Part shown: piece by piece, positions 52,939 to 61,242 of the stretch
How positions within the stretch are numbered: position 1 is the first letter of the stretch
Layout of the letters: each line of letters starts with the position of its first letter
NCBI GenBank assembly: GCA_965219515.1
Contig: OZ244776.1
Coordinates: forward strand, 4,340,001-4,404,000
Source: Ilyomonas sp965219515
GTDB taxonomy: Bacteria; Bacteroidota; Bacteroidia; Chitinophagales; Chitinophagaceae
Direction of reading: 5' to 3'
DNA length: 64,000 bases
The notes under the pieces: model-generated
Databases searched by the model: none
What the model saw: the letters and a program-made list of their open reading frames with translations, nothing else
What the model was told of the DNA's origin: nothing
Program-made: the position numbers and the translations under genes

Positions 52939-53502
52939 ATGATGACGATTATACAAAGTATTCAAAACCGTATTTATGAAATTCGCGGTGAAAGACTTAT
53001 GCTGGATTTTGATTTGGCATCTCTTTACGAAGTAGAAACAAAAGTGCTAAACCAGGCCGTAAAAAGAAATTTCAAAAGGTTTCCCGAAGATTTTATGTTT
53101 CGGCTTACTATCGAAGAATGGGAAAGGATGCGGTCACAATTTGTTACCGCACCAATCAATCATTCCGGTGGCTTGCACATTATATCATCTTCTCAAAACA
53201 AAAGAAATACCGGCATAACACCTTACGCCTTTACCGGGCAAGGTGTTGCCATGCTGAGCGGCGTTCTTAATTCCGACAAAGCAATCAGTATGAACATTGC
53301 CATTATGCGGGCGTTTGTAGAAATCAGAAAATTTATTTTATTTCAATTTGATTTAAAAGAACAGTTGCTGGAAATGAAGCAACGCATGGGCGAACACGAC
53401 GTGCAGCTTTCGCAGATTTATGACGCCATCGAAAATATGCTGGACGAAAAAGCGGCTCAACGCAAATGGAACGACAGAGAGCGGATCGGCTTTAGAAAAT
53501 AG
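52939..53502 (+). CDS. ORF6N domain protein
   Basis: A 187-residue protein with an ORF6N (KilA-N-like) DNA-binding domain at residues about 5-95: IYEIRGERLMLDFDLASLYE then VETKVLNQAVKRNFKRFPEDF and MFRLTIEEW. The rest contains TPYAFTGQGVAMLSGVLNSD, AISMNIAIMRAFVEIRKF and a coiled-coil helix near the end. ORF6N domains come from phages and mobile DNA but occur as single chromosomal genes in Bacteroidota. No phage genes are near. It sits between ubiE and porT, which I recall as neighbours in other genomes, so it could be an insertion. Confidence 0.9.
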   Translation: MMTIIQSIQNRIYEIRGERLMLDFDLASLYEVETKVLNQAVKRNFKRFPEDFMFRLTIEEWERMRSQFVTAPINHSGGLHIISSSQNKRNTGITPYAFTGQGVAMLSGVLNSDKAISMNIAIMRAFVEIRKFILFQFDLKEQLLEMKQRMGEHDVQLSQIYDAIENMLDEKAAQRKWNDRERIGFRK

Positions 53503-53659
53503 CCATCACCGGTTTTGTTTTTCAACTGATGTTCTGTTAAGTTCATCCTGTCTGTAAAATAAACAAATTGCTAAACCGTTTAAGAAGAAATTTATTGATG
53601 GCTGATTTTTACTTTAAATTATTATTTTGTTTCAGATAGCCGGAATTGCATTACAAAAA

Positions 53660-54382
53660 TTGTTTCTCTTCAACATCAGAAAGCCGTTTGTAGCGGCTCT
53701 GTTTTTTATCTTTCTCACACAACGGGCAACTGCGCAAAAAGAAATTTATCGGGAAGACCGCGACAATGTGCCTTATTATTTCGGATTGTCGCTCGGCTAC
53801 AACAATTCGTATCTGCATCCTGAAAAGCATCCTTTGTTTTTGCAAAACGATAGCGTATTAAGCGTAGAACCCGGCTCAAGCGGCGGCATTGTGCTGGGCT
53901 TGCTGGCAACGGCAAGGCTAACCAAACGCTTCGAGCTTCGTTTTCATCCCGAACTTATACTGGGGGGTTCAAAATACCTGACTTACCAGATAAAATACCC
54001 GACGCCGATTGAGCTTGAAATACAAAAAAGAACCATTCCTTCTACCATTGTTTCGTTTCCGCTGCAGATCAAATTCAACTCAGATCGTATTCAGAACTTT
54101 CGTGTGTATATGCTGGGCGGTTTAAAATACGATATTGATGTTGCCAGCAATGCCGGTGCGCTGAATGCAGATGACCTGGTAAAGCTGAAAAAAACGTATG
54201 TTGGCTATGAGGCGGGTATCGGCTTCAACTTTTATTTTCCGGTGGTAACGGTGGCGCCTGAAATTAAGATTACAAACGGCTTAAGCAATGTGCACAGCCG
54301 CGACCCGAATCTGAAATACTCCAATATCCTGGATCAGATTCAATCGCGCATGATTACTTTCTCGCTCATATTTGAACGCTGA
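53660..54382 (+). CDS. porT: PorT family type IX secretion/gliding protein
   Basis: About 240 residues. No ATG precedes the signal peptide; I place the start at TTG 53660, giving FLFNIRKPFVAALFFIFLTQ and cleavage near ATAQ, while a TTG at 53627 is the alternative. The mature part is an outer-membrane-like beta protein: YYFGLSLGYNNSYLHPEKHP, FELRFHPELILGGSKYLTYQ, PLQIKFNSDRIQNFRVYMLG, YVGYEAGIGFNFYFPVVTVA and a C-terminus SRMITFSLIFER. PorT is needed for type IX secretion. It is downstream of ubiE, a context I recall as conserved in Bacteroidota, interrupted here by ORF6N. Confidence 0.87.
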   Translation: MFLFNIRKPFVAALFFIFLTQRATAQKEIYREDRDNVPYYFGLSLGYNNSYLHPEKHPLFLQNDSVLSVEPGSSGGIVLGLLATARLTKRFELRFHPELILGGSKYLTYQIKYPTPIELEIQKRTIPSTIVSFPLQIKFNSDRIQNFRVYMLGGLKYDIDVASNAGALNADDLVKLKKTYVGYEAGIGFNFYFPVVTVAPEIKITNGLSNVHSRDPNLKYSNILDQIQSRMITFSLIFER

Positions 54383-54402
54383 TTGTTTTACCAGCAAATG
54401 TA

Positions 54403-55404
54403 TTACGGGCAACTGCTTATCAGGTTTGTATAAGTTCCTTTTACCGGCAGTTTACTAATGAGCCCCTGCAGAAAGCAATTTACGTTATCAGATACAAAAG
54501 CCGGGTCCTGGTACTGATCCGGTTCGTGCCCTTCGTTTTCTGCAATGTGCAATATAGCAGGCACATTATAGCTTGTAAGAGCGGTAAAAATAGATTGCGA
54601 GCCGTATAGAACAGGATAATTTTCGCACGAAACATAATGTCCGTCACTGATGGGTATGGTTTCGTCTGCCGAGCCGTGAAAGGCAACCATCGGCACAGCC
54701 GTAGCCGGTGTAATTAATTCCGGTGTAATAACTGCGCCCCACAAATTAATATTTCCTTGTATGGTAAATGCATCAGTCAGGTTGTTATCTGCATTTTTTA
54801 ACCCGCCCAATTCGGCTTTCGCTTCTTTAAAATAAAGGGTTACAAAATCGGGCGTAACATAAGTGGTGTTAATGGCAGCCACAGCACCGGCGCTGCTGCC
54901 ACCCGTAAAAATCCAGTTGGCATCTATAAAATATTTATCAACATTATGCACCAGATAACGCAGTGCTGCATTGTAATCCTGAAGCGAACGGTAAACCGCT
55001 TTTTGAAGCGATATGGTATCGCCCTTGCAGGCAGCCGGGCTTTGCGCATTGCCAAAATCCCAGCCCAAACGATAGTCTATGCTAACCGCGATGTAACCTT
55101 TTTCGGCAATCGCCTGGCACAAATCGGATAAATTCTTTTTATTTCCGGTTAAAAAGCTGCCGCCATGCGCCATCACCACAAGCGGATATTTACGGCTTGC
55201 CGACGCATCTTTTGGCGAATACACATCCAGCAATAATTTTTGATTGCTGCCGGCATAGTCAACATTCTGTCCGTATTGAATATCGGTAACGGAATTTACG
55301 TTGTAAGCAGGCGGGGGAACGGGTCGTCCGGTTCTGGGTTTGTCGTTTTTAGAGCAGCCGGTTACAAAAAAAATCAGAATAACTGAATAGAATAAGTATT
55401 TCAT
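54403..55404 (-). CDS. Alpha/beta hydrolase (esterase) lipoprotein
   Basis: A 333-residue lipoprotein from ATG 55404 (MKYLFYSVILIFFVTGCSKN, lipobox VTGC); another ATG lies two codons earlier at 55410. It is an alpha/beta hydrolase of the carboxylesterase/BD-FAE type: PLVVMAHGGSFLTGNKKNLS (oxyanion HGGS), nucleophile elbow FTGGSSAGAVAAINTTYV (GGSSAG), an AFHGSADETIPIS Asp region and a His near ENEGHEPDQYQDP. Likely removes ester groups, perhaps from polysaccharides, in the periplasm or at the surface. Convergent with porT, 20 bp apart. Confidence 0.9.
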   Translation of the reverse strand: MKYLFYSVILIFFVTGCSKNDKPRTGRPVPPPAYNVNSVTDIQYGQNVDYAGSNQKLLLDVYSPKDASASRKYPLVVMAHGGSFLTGNKKNLSDLCQAIAEKGYIAVSIDYRLGWDFGNAQSPAACKGDTISLQKAVYRSLQDYNAALRYLVHNVDKYFIDANWIFTGGSSAGAVAAINTTYVTPDFVTLYFKEAKAELGGLKNADNNLTDAFTIQGNINLWGAVITPELITPATAVPMVAFHGSADETIPISDGHYVSCENYPVLYGSQSIFTALTSYNVPAILHIAENEGHEPDQYQDPAFVSDNVNCFLQGLISKLPVKGTYTNLISSCP

Positions 55405-55614
55405 TAGCATGGTTTGCGACAGACTTTTTTTAATCAAATAAGTTTAACGGCGTAAGAATAGAAAAATTATGCCAATTACAGTTGTATTGATGACATTCAT
55501 AAACGAAACGATGCTTTTAAAAAACAAAAAAGGGTATTTATTTATGAAAACTGGTTTTTGAAAACAAATAGTGTTATTTATCATCGGTAATGTCTCGGTT
55601 TCAAGAAATAATGC

Positions 55615-55670
55615 TCACAGATGCCGCAGACAAAATACAGCCTTTATATAGTATCTGTAAAATCTGTGAA
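55615..55670. repeat. Nonanucleotide-like repeat and inverted repeat
   Basis: On the right ATCTGTAAA and ATCTGTGAA repeat with a 9-bp step (55653-55670); on the left, in the opposite orientation, TCACAGAT (55615-55622) and a related CGCAGAC word follow the same step. The two sides form an inverted repeat just beyond the pbpC stop. The core ATCTGTGAA recurs at 60041-60049. Confidence 0.5.
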
Positions 55671-55698
55671 ACAATATGCAAAGTAATACACGACTTCA

Positions 55699-58095
55699 TC
55701 ATTCATCTTTATTGAGAACTGCAAAATGGCGCGATGTTGTTTCTCCGCTTTTATCAGAAACAGTAAGCGTGTGCAAGCCGGGTGCCGGTGTTACCGCCAT
55801 CTGGTGAAAATTTGTAGTTGTACCCACATAATTGTTATCAATATACCAGAATAGTTTTGTTCCATTGTTGGCATCGGCTGCCGAGAAAATGGTTCGCCCG
55901 CGCTGTCCGTCTTTTTCCAGCGGAACATAAATCTTTGCGTTTTCTTCAGGGTAAATAATGTCGAGCGATTTGCTGTTGTCGTTACCACAACCGGGTAAAA
56001 AAGGAGGCAACGTTTTATAATCGGCATGTTGTTGCCGGTAATAATATTCCATAGCGGTTGGCAGCACAAACCAGGCGCGATGCTGCATCTGCGCCGGCGC
56101 TTCGCAGGTTTCGGTAACGCGGTATTGCCCGGTTTTATCTAAATGAATAATCTGATGGTACGGACAAACGCCAATGTTCATCGCGGCTTCGCTTACCAGC
56201 ATCGTATCTGCTTTCAGGCAATCAGTGCCTGCTTTATAACCGCTTTTTTTGCAGATTGGCAGATAAATAAAACCGCTTTGCGGCGGCGCAAACCACTTTG
56301 ATGCAGGCAACATGCGAAAAATATCAAACAAAACGGGGGCAGCCGATTTAATGCCGGTCAGTTCCGGTCTGCCTTCACCGGTGGTGTTGCCCACCCATAC
56401 TACAACCGTATATGCCGGCGTAATACCAACCGCCCAGCCATCGCGAAAGCCAAAGGAAGTACCTGTTTTCCAGGCAATGCGCTGCGCTGATGAAAAATAG
56501 CTCCACAAACCTTCCTCGCCGGGACGTATTACCTCGGTCATTGCATTCAGCGTATGCCAGATAGATGGATAGTCGAAGAGAGGGGAACTGATGGTTGACA
56601 GTTGACTGTTGTCTGTTGACCTATTCGCAGCGCCGGCCGCTTTGTATGTTGGCATAAACCAATCGTCTGCTTTCTGTTTGTTTTTGTTGATGGATTGATG
56701 CAGGTACATACGCGCCAGCGAGCTATACACACCTGCCAGTTCGTAAGGCGTTACTTCGCAGCCGCCGAGAATCAGACTCATGCCATACCAGCCTGCCGGG
56801 TGATGCAAGGTGGTAAATCCGCAGCTCTTCAATACGCTGTAAAATTTTTGCGGTTTGTATTGCTGCAACATCTTAACGGCAGGAATATTCAGACTGCGCG
56901 CCAGCGCCATATTTGCCGGAACGGCGCCATCAAAATGCAGATCAAAATTTTGCGGCGCATAGCCGCCAATACGGGTAGGAATATCGGGCACTAATTGTTT
57001 TGGCAGCATTGTGCCTTCCGAAAGCAAAGACGCATACAGCAATGGCTTTAACGTGCTACCCGGACTGCGTGGGGCCGAAAGTACATCCACATTGCTTTCC
57101 AGCGTTGAATCTTCGGGCCGGTAAACATTACCTACATAGCTGACAACATGGCCGGTTTCCGTTTCTACCACAATGGCGCAGGCATTTCTGATTTGGTTTT
57201 CCATTAACCTTGCATGATGAAGATTGAGAATGGCAGTTACCTGTTGCTGAACATGAATGTCTAATGTTGTTTGCAGATATGAACTAAAGCTATCGTCGTT
57301 TTTTTTAAGAGAATCATATTCTTTGCGAAAGCGGTTAAGCAGGTGCGGTGCCAGTTCGGGCAAGGGTTTGGGAATGCCGGGAAGTGGTTCAAGTATGGCT
57401 AACCGGTAAGTAAGAGAATCAATTGTTTTTTGATGCAGCAAAGTAAAAAGCAGCGCATTTCGCTTGCGAAGCAACTCATTGTTGTTTCTGCCCGGATGAA
57501 TTACAGAAGGCGCATTAGGCAAAACGGCCAGGGCTGCGCATTCGCCCCAGCTAAGCAGTTGCGCGCTGCGCCCGTAATATCGCCACGCGGCAGCATCAAG
57601 CCCTACGATGTTGCCGCCAAACGGGGCATAAGAAGCATACAACGCCAGAATGCTGTTTTTAGAATACGAACATTCAATTCGAAGCGCAAGCAGGGTTTCC
57701 AATAATTTATGCCAAAGTGAACGATGGCTGTTACTGCAACTCATTCGCGCCACCTGCATGGTTAACGTACTGCCGCCGCTTACCGTTTTCTTATTTTTTA
57801 TATTTTGATAAATGGCTCTTGTTATGGCAGCCGCGTCAACGCCGGGATGATAATAAAACCGTTTGTCTTCAAACGCAACAATGCATTGTCTGAATTTTTC
57901 AGGAACTTGTTTATCATACGGAAAACGCCATTGGCCATCTGCAGCAATGGAAGCATTTAACAGATTATCGTTTTTATCGGTTAATACAAAGCTGGTGGGC
58001 GTGTTAAATAATGTTTTTGGTAAGGAAAAGACGAACCAGATTATTATTAAAAAAACAATGATCAGCTTTCTTTTATGCCGGTAAAAAAAGGGCAG
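55699..58095 (-). CDS. pbpC: Penicillin-binding protein 1C (no ATG/GTG/TTG start)
   Basis: Bifunctional peptidoglycan glycosyltransferase/transpeptidase, about 798 residues if started at CTG 58095. The frame is open on the minus strand from the stop at 58144-58146 down to 55699. It contains, in order, an N-terminal membrane anchor (LIIVFLIIIWFVFSLP), the GT51 motif CIVAFEDKRFYYHPGVDAAA with the catalytic Glu, SGGSTLTMQVARM, then transpeptidase motifs SPGSTLKPLLY (SxxK), SLNIPAVK (SxN), WKTGTSFGFRDGW (KTG), and a C-terminal BiPBP_C-type domain. The first ATG in frame (57759) would cut out half the GT51 domain, so it cannot be the real start. Upstream no ATG, GTG or TTG exists in frame; CTG, ATC or ATT starts, or a sequence error, remain. 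A heptad repeat encodes a short insert between SxN and KTG. Confidence 0.85.
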   Translation of the reverse strand: MPFFYRHKRKLIIVFLIIIWFVFSLPKTLFNTPTSFVLTDKNDNLLNASIAADGQWRFPYDKQVPEKFRQCIVAFEDKRFYYHPGVDAAAITRAIYQNIKNKKTVSGGSTLTMQVARMSCSNSHRSLWHKLLETLLALRIECSYSKNSILALYASYAPFGGNIVGLDAAAWRYYGRSAQLLSWGECAALAVLPNAPSVIHPGRNNNELLRKRNALLFTLLHQKTIDSLTYRLAILEPLPGIPKPLPELAPHLLNRFRKEYDSLKKNDDSFSSYLQTTLDIHVQQQVTAILNLHHARLMENQIRNACAIVVETETGHVVSYVGNVYRPEDSTLESNVDVLSAPRSPGSTLKPLLYASLLSEGTMLPKQLVPDIPTRIGGYAPQNFDLHFDGAVPANMALARSLNIPAVKMLQQYKPQKFYSVLKSCGFTTLHHPAGWYGMSLILGGCEVTPYELAGVYSSLARMYLHQSINKNKQKADDWFMPTYKAAGAANRSTDNSQLSTISSPLFDYPSIWHTLNAMTEVIRPGEEGLWSYFSSAQRIAWKTGTSFGFRDGWAVGITPAYTVVVWVGNTTGEGRPELTGIKSAAPVLFDIFRMLPASKWFAPPQSGFIYLPICKKSGYKAGTDCLKADTMLVSEAAMNIGVCPYHQIIHLDKTGQYRVTETCEAPAQMQHRAWFVLPTAMEYYYRQQHADYKTLPPFLPGCGNDNSKSLDIIYPEENAKIYVPLEKDGQRGRTIFSAADANNGTKLFWYIDNNYVGTTTNFHQMAVTPAPGLHTLTVSDKSGETTSRHFAVLNKDE
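56594..56621. repeat. Heptanucleotide repeat inside pbpC
   Basis: Four 7-bp units GTTGACA, GTTGACT, GTTGTCT, GTTGACC lie within the pbpC coding region. On the protein they encode about RSTDNSQLSTIS, polar residues between the SxN and KTG motifs of the transpeptidase. The reading frame stays open through the repeat. Confidence 0.8.
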
Positions 58096-58255
58096 AACAG
58101 AAGTTCGGAGATATGAGCGGAAAGATTTGATTGCGGTTTTGTTTTATTCGCGGTTGTTCACCAAATATATAACGAATGCAGGTTTCGGTTTTAAAAAAGA
58201 CAAGATGTTCTTATGGTGAGACGGATTAATGCAAATACTTATGTTGTGTGCTGTG

Positions 58256-58417
58256 TTATTTGATGTATAGATTCGCTCTATTCGTTTTCAAATATTTTTT
58301 GATTTGTTCAAAGTTCATATTTGCCATTTCCAAAGATATTTTGTCTTTGATGGCTCTAAAAGTTTTGACGGTGTCAAACTCTTTTTCTTGTACAGGTTTT
58401 TTAGTTTCAGTCTTCAT
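58256..58417 (-). CDS. Small partner protein of the PIN toxin gene
   Basis: A 53-residue protein (MKTETKKPVQEKEFDTVKTF, then RAIKDKISLEMANMNFEQIK, ending KKYLKTNRANLYIK-like). It starts inside the last codons of the PIN gene (11-bp overlap) and has an acidic-basic helical make-up typical of small antitoxins. I recall similar 50-70-residue proteins next to PIN genes in Bacteroidota. Antitoxin role is inferred from position. Confidence 0.7.
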   Translation of the reverse strand: MKTETKKPVQEKEFDTVKTFRAIKDKISLEMANMNFEQIKKYLKTNRANLYIK

Positions 58418-58829
58418 ATTCTGAAATTTCTTTTGGTGAACGTATTTCTAATGATTGATAATTTGAACGAATGTTGATTGAGTTGTAACCACGAATTCTA
58501 TAAACATTTACGATGTGTTTAAAATTCCAACTAACTAAAATGTCAGCCTTATAAATTGTCGCAGTTGCAATGTGTACGCAATCGTCAAAACTTGTCTGTC
58601 CTACAACTTTTTTTGATACATATTTAAATGCAAGTGTCAGGATTTCGTCAGTTACCAATACTCTTTCACTTTTTTCGGTGTATTTAATAATTCAGTTTCG
58701 GTCAAGTCAGAAAACATACAAAATAATTTCACCTGCTTTAATTCTTTCAAAAAGTTGCAAGGTAGCTTCATCAAATTCCTTGTCAAACGTTTCACCGAAA
58801 ACAGAAGTATCAAAATAAAATCTTTGCAT
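58407..58829 (-). pseudogene. PIN-domain (VapC-like) toxin, broken
   Basis: Starting at ATG 58829 the first frame gives MQRFYFDTSVFGETFDKEFD, EATLQLFERIKAGEII, then stops. A shifted frame continues SDLTETELLNTPKKVKE, and a third gives VTDEILTLAFKYVSKKVVGQ, TSFDDCVHIATATIYKADIL, VSWNFKHIVN, ending SPKEISEYED. The PIN aspartates (DTSVFG, DDCVHIA, ADIL) are all still readable, but two frameshifts (near 58710 and 58660) and a loss of about 20 residues in the middle break the gene. A 53-residue partner gene follows. An IS element sits 49 bp upstream. Confidence 0.85.
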
Positions 58830-58875
58830 TTTGTCGCCTTATAATTTCTACTGTAAAGATAAAGTTTTCCTCACT

Positions 58876-58895
58876 TAAGTACCCTGTCAAAATTA
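58876..58895. repeat. IS630-type inverted repeat, left end
   Basis: TAAGTACCCTGTCAAAATTA, a perfect 20-bp match (inverted) to 59942-59961. The outermost TA is the probable duplicated target dinucleotide, as usual for IS630/Tc1 elements. Confidence 0.93.
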
Positions 58896-59959
58896 TCTAC
58901 TAATTAACTTTTTTAAAGTTGATGAATAAATTTTTACCGATGGCATGTAAAATAAGCATCGTTGCATAGCAAAGTTGTTCATCGGTTTCATAGTCTTTGG
59001 TTTGTATCCATCTGGCTTTCATTTCTTTCCAAAGTCTTTCAATAATATTTAAATGGGGTGAGTAAGGCGGCAGATAAAAAATAAATAATTGCCTTTTTGC
59101 CCATACTTTTTGCATGGCTTTCATTGCTTTTGACTGATGAACTTTTGCATTGTCCAATACGATAACCGTGTGCTTTTTTATCTGATAAGAAAACTCATTT
59201 ATTTTTTCGATGATAAAGTTGGTGGTAATGGTTTCGTAAGTGGTCGCATGCTCGAACTGATTCTCTCTTGTTATGATTCCAAAACAATTGATACGCTTGC
59301 CTTTAGCTGACTTTATACTAATGTTTTCATCTGTAAACTGCCAGCCATAAGGCACATAGCCTTCTTCTGATATTTGTACCTCATCGCCATAATACAAATC
59401 AATTTCTGACTTGCCATAACGTTGTTCTAATAACTGAAGTTCCTGTAATTTATAGTCATAAAATTCTTTATCACATCCGCCTTTAGGTCGTTTTCTTATT
59501 CGCTTGTAACGGCAGTGATGACTTTTAAAAAACGCGTAAGCGTTTCGTTACTCATCTTTTTGCCTGTATTTTCTTCAACAATCTGACGGGCTTGTGATAA
59601 TCGTTGCCGCTCTTGTTCTATGGCTGCTCTTACTATACTTACATGTTCGTCTGCCAATATCGGTTTTCTGCCCTGTCCTGGCTTTGTGCGTAACCCTGTT
59701 ATGCCATTGCTGTCATAACGGTTCAGCCAATTATAAACACTTGCCATATTGCTGCCTGAAATAACAGCAATGTCTTTAGTCGTGTAGCTTTCTGACTTTA
59801 ATAAAACCATTTTGCAGCGCTGACGAAAACTGTGGTTTGATTCCGTTTTATACAGATGTTCCAACGCTTGCTTAGCTTCTTTGCTTAGTACTATTTCTTT
59901 GATTTTTCTTGACACACTGTTTTAACGTCTTTAATTCTATTTAATTTTGACAGGGTACT
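58878..59959 (-). mobile_element. IS630 family insertion sequence
   Basis: An element of about 1082 bp bounded by perfect inverted repeats (18 bp excluding the TA target copies) with TA on both outer sides, the IS630 signature. It carries one transposase gene on the minus strand that needs a -1 frameshift. Both ends and both open frames look intact, so it may still be mobile. It is inserted 49 bp upstream of the broken PIN toxin gene. Confidence 0.93.
58900..59915 (-). CDS. IS630 transposase, made by -1 programmed frameshift
   Basis: The first frame starts with GTG at 59915 and gives a helix-turn-helix region (TTKDIAVISGSNMASVYNWL then NRYDSNGITGLRTKPGQGRK) up to LTRFLK. At 59523-59529 the minus-strand heptamer T TTA AAA is a classical slippery site. 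After a -1 shift the frame continues SHHCRYKRIRKRPKGGCDKE and carries the DDE catalytic triad: IDLYYGDEVQI (first Asp), VIVLDNAKVH (second Asp) and LNIIERLWKEMK (Glu). The fused product would be about 338 residues, the normal size. Without the shift the first frame stops after 139 residues. Confidence 0.92.
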
Positions 59960-59961
59960 TA
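59942..59961. repeat. IS630-type inverted repeat, right end
   Basis: Exact reverse complement of the left 20 bp (58876-58895), including the outer TA. Confidence 0.93.
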
Positions 59962-60022
59962 GTGTCTATTATGGGTTGTCAAAATGCATAGCATACAACA
60001 GGGATTAAATCTTTAAAAAATA

Positions 60023-60049
60023 TCCGTGTATTTCTGTGTTATCTGTGAA
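60023..60049. repeat. Nonanucleotide-like repeat
   Basis: Three 9-bp units, TCCGTGTAT, TTCTGTGTT, ATCTGTGAA, between the IS and the aldo/keto reductase gene. The last unit equals one at 55662-55670. Confidence 0.5.
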
Positions 60050-60135
60050 AAAAATGATAGGCTTTATAACGGAAGCGGTAATACAATTAAAATTTCTAAG
60101 GGTTTAGCTTTTAGTTGAAACGAAAAACAAATTTG

Positions 60136-61014
60136 TTACTCGAGAAATGCCATGTCTTCTGGTGTAAGATTAATATTTACTGCCTGAATGTTTTCTTCAA
60201 AATGCTGCAACGAAGATGTACCAGGTATCGGCAACAGCCAGGGCGATTTATGCAGCAGCCATGCGATATTAATCTGCGATTCCGTTGCACCGTATTTTTT
60301 AGCAATGTCAGCAATACGATTGTCCTTTTTTGTTTGCGCTGTTTGCAATGAAAAGAAAGGAATCAGCGCAATGCCGTTTTCTTCACAAACAGGCAATATG
60401 TCTGCTGCGCCGCGGGTTTCTCCATGCGCCTCTTTTACGTCGTTACGCTGCGCATGACCATACATATTTTCAACCGTGGCGATCTCTCCCAGGCTCATGG
60501 CTTTTTCCAGATCTTCCCGGTTTACATTGCTTACACCTACATGCAATATTTTTCCTTCCTGCTGCATCTGAAACATCGCCTCCATAGATTCTTCAAAACC
60601 TTTATCGCTGCGCATTACCCTGAAATGCACCAGTGTTATCTGTTCTAATTTCAGTACGCGCAAATTGTTTTCAATGCTGTCGCGCAGTTGCTCCGGCTTG
60701 TTGTAGGGAAGCCAGCTTTTATCGGGTTTGCGGGTAGCGCCCACTTTTGTGCAAATCACCAAATCCTCGTTATAAGGATACAATGCTTCGGCAATCAAAC
60801 GGTTGGTTACGCTGTCTCCGTAAAAATCTACTGTGTCTAAAAAATTAATGCCTTTTGCTGCAGTTTGCCGCAGTATTTCCAACGCTTCGTCTCTTCTTGG
60901 CGGTTCGCCGTAAATGCCTTCTCCCGTCAGGCGCATGGTGCCATATCCCAGCCGGTTTACCGTTAGCGGATGACTGCTTTTTGCTGCAATTGTAATCGTT
61001 TGGGGTGTATTCAT
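60136..61014 (-). CDS. Aldo/keto reductase
   Basis: A 292-residue NADPH-dependent oxidoreductase of the AKR superfamily; start ATG at 61014 (MNTPQTITIAAKSSHPLTVN), since an upstream frame extension lacks support. The catalytic tetrad is visible: Asp and Tyr in INFLDTVDFYGDS, Lys in LVICTKVGATRKP, His in ITLVHFRVM. The NADP-binding part is IPIPGTSSLQHFEENIQAVN near the C-terminus. It resembles the YghZ/PdxI-type broad-specificity reductases. Substrate unknown; no operon partner. Confidence 0.95.
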   Translation of the reverse strand: MNTPQTITIAAKSSHPLTVNRLGYGTMRLTGEGIYGEPPRRDEALEILRQTAAKGINFLDTVDFYGDSVTNRLIAEALYPYNEDLVICTKVGATRKPDKSWLPYNKPEQLRDSIENNLRVLKLEQITLVHFRVMRSDKGFEESMEAMFQMQQEGKILHVGVSNVNREDLEKAMSLGEIATVENMYGHAQRNDVKEAHGETRGAADILPVCEENGIALIPFFSLQTAQTKKDNRIADIAKKYGATESQINIAWLLHKSPWLLPIPGTSSLQHFEENIQAVNINLTPEDMAFLE

Positions 61015-61242
61015 GTGGTTTGTTTTAGTGATGAAATCCTGTTTTATCAATGCAAAGGTATCTGCAATTGCACGCGCCGCAAACCGATTTTCAGGCATTT
61101 GTGTTTTGCTGTCACTGGCAATTGTACAAAAAACTATCCTGAAACACTATTCGGGGCGTAGAAGCAGGCGTAACAAAATGATAATTTTACCTTAACCCTT
61201 CATTACATGAAAAACACAATCTTGCACACCAATAACATTCCA

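Noticed and set aside
52939..53502. Prophage remnant around ORF6N
   Set aside because: Flanking genes are ubiE and porT, both housekeeping; no integrase, capsid or att-like repeat seen.
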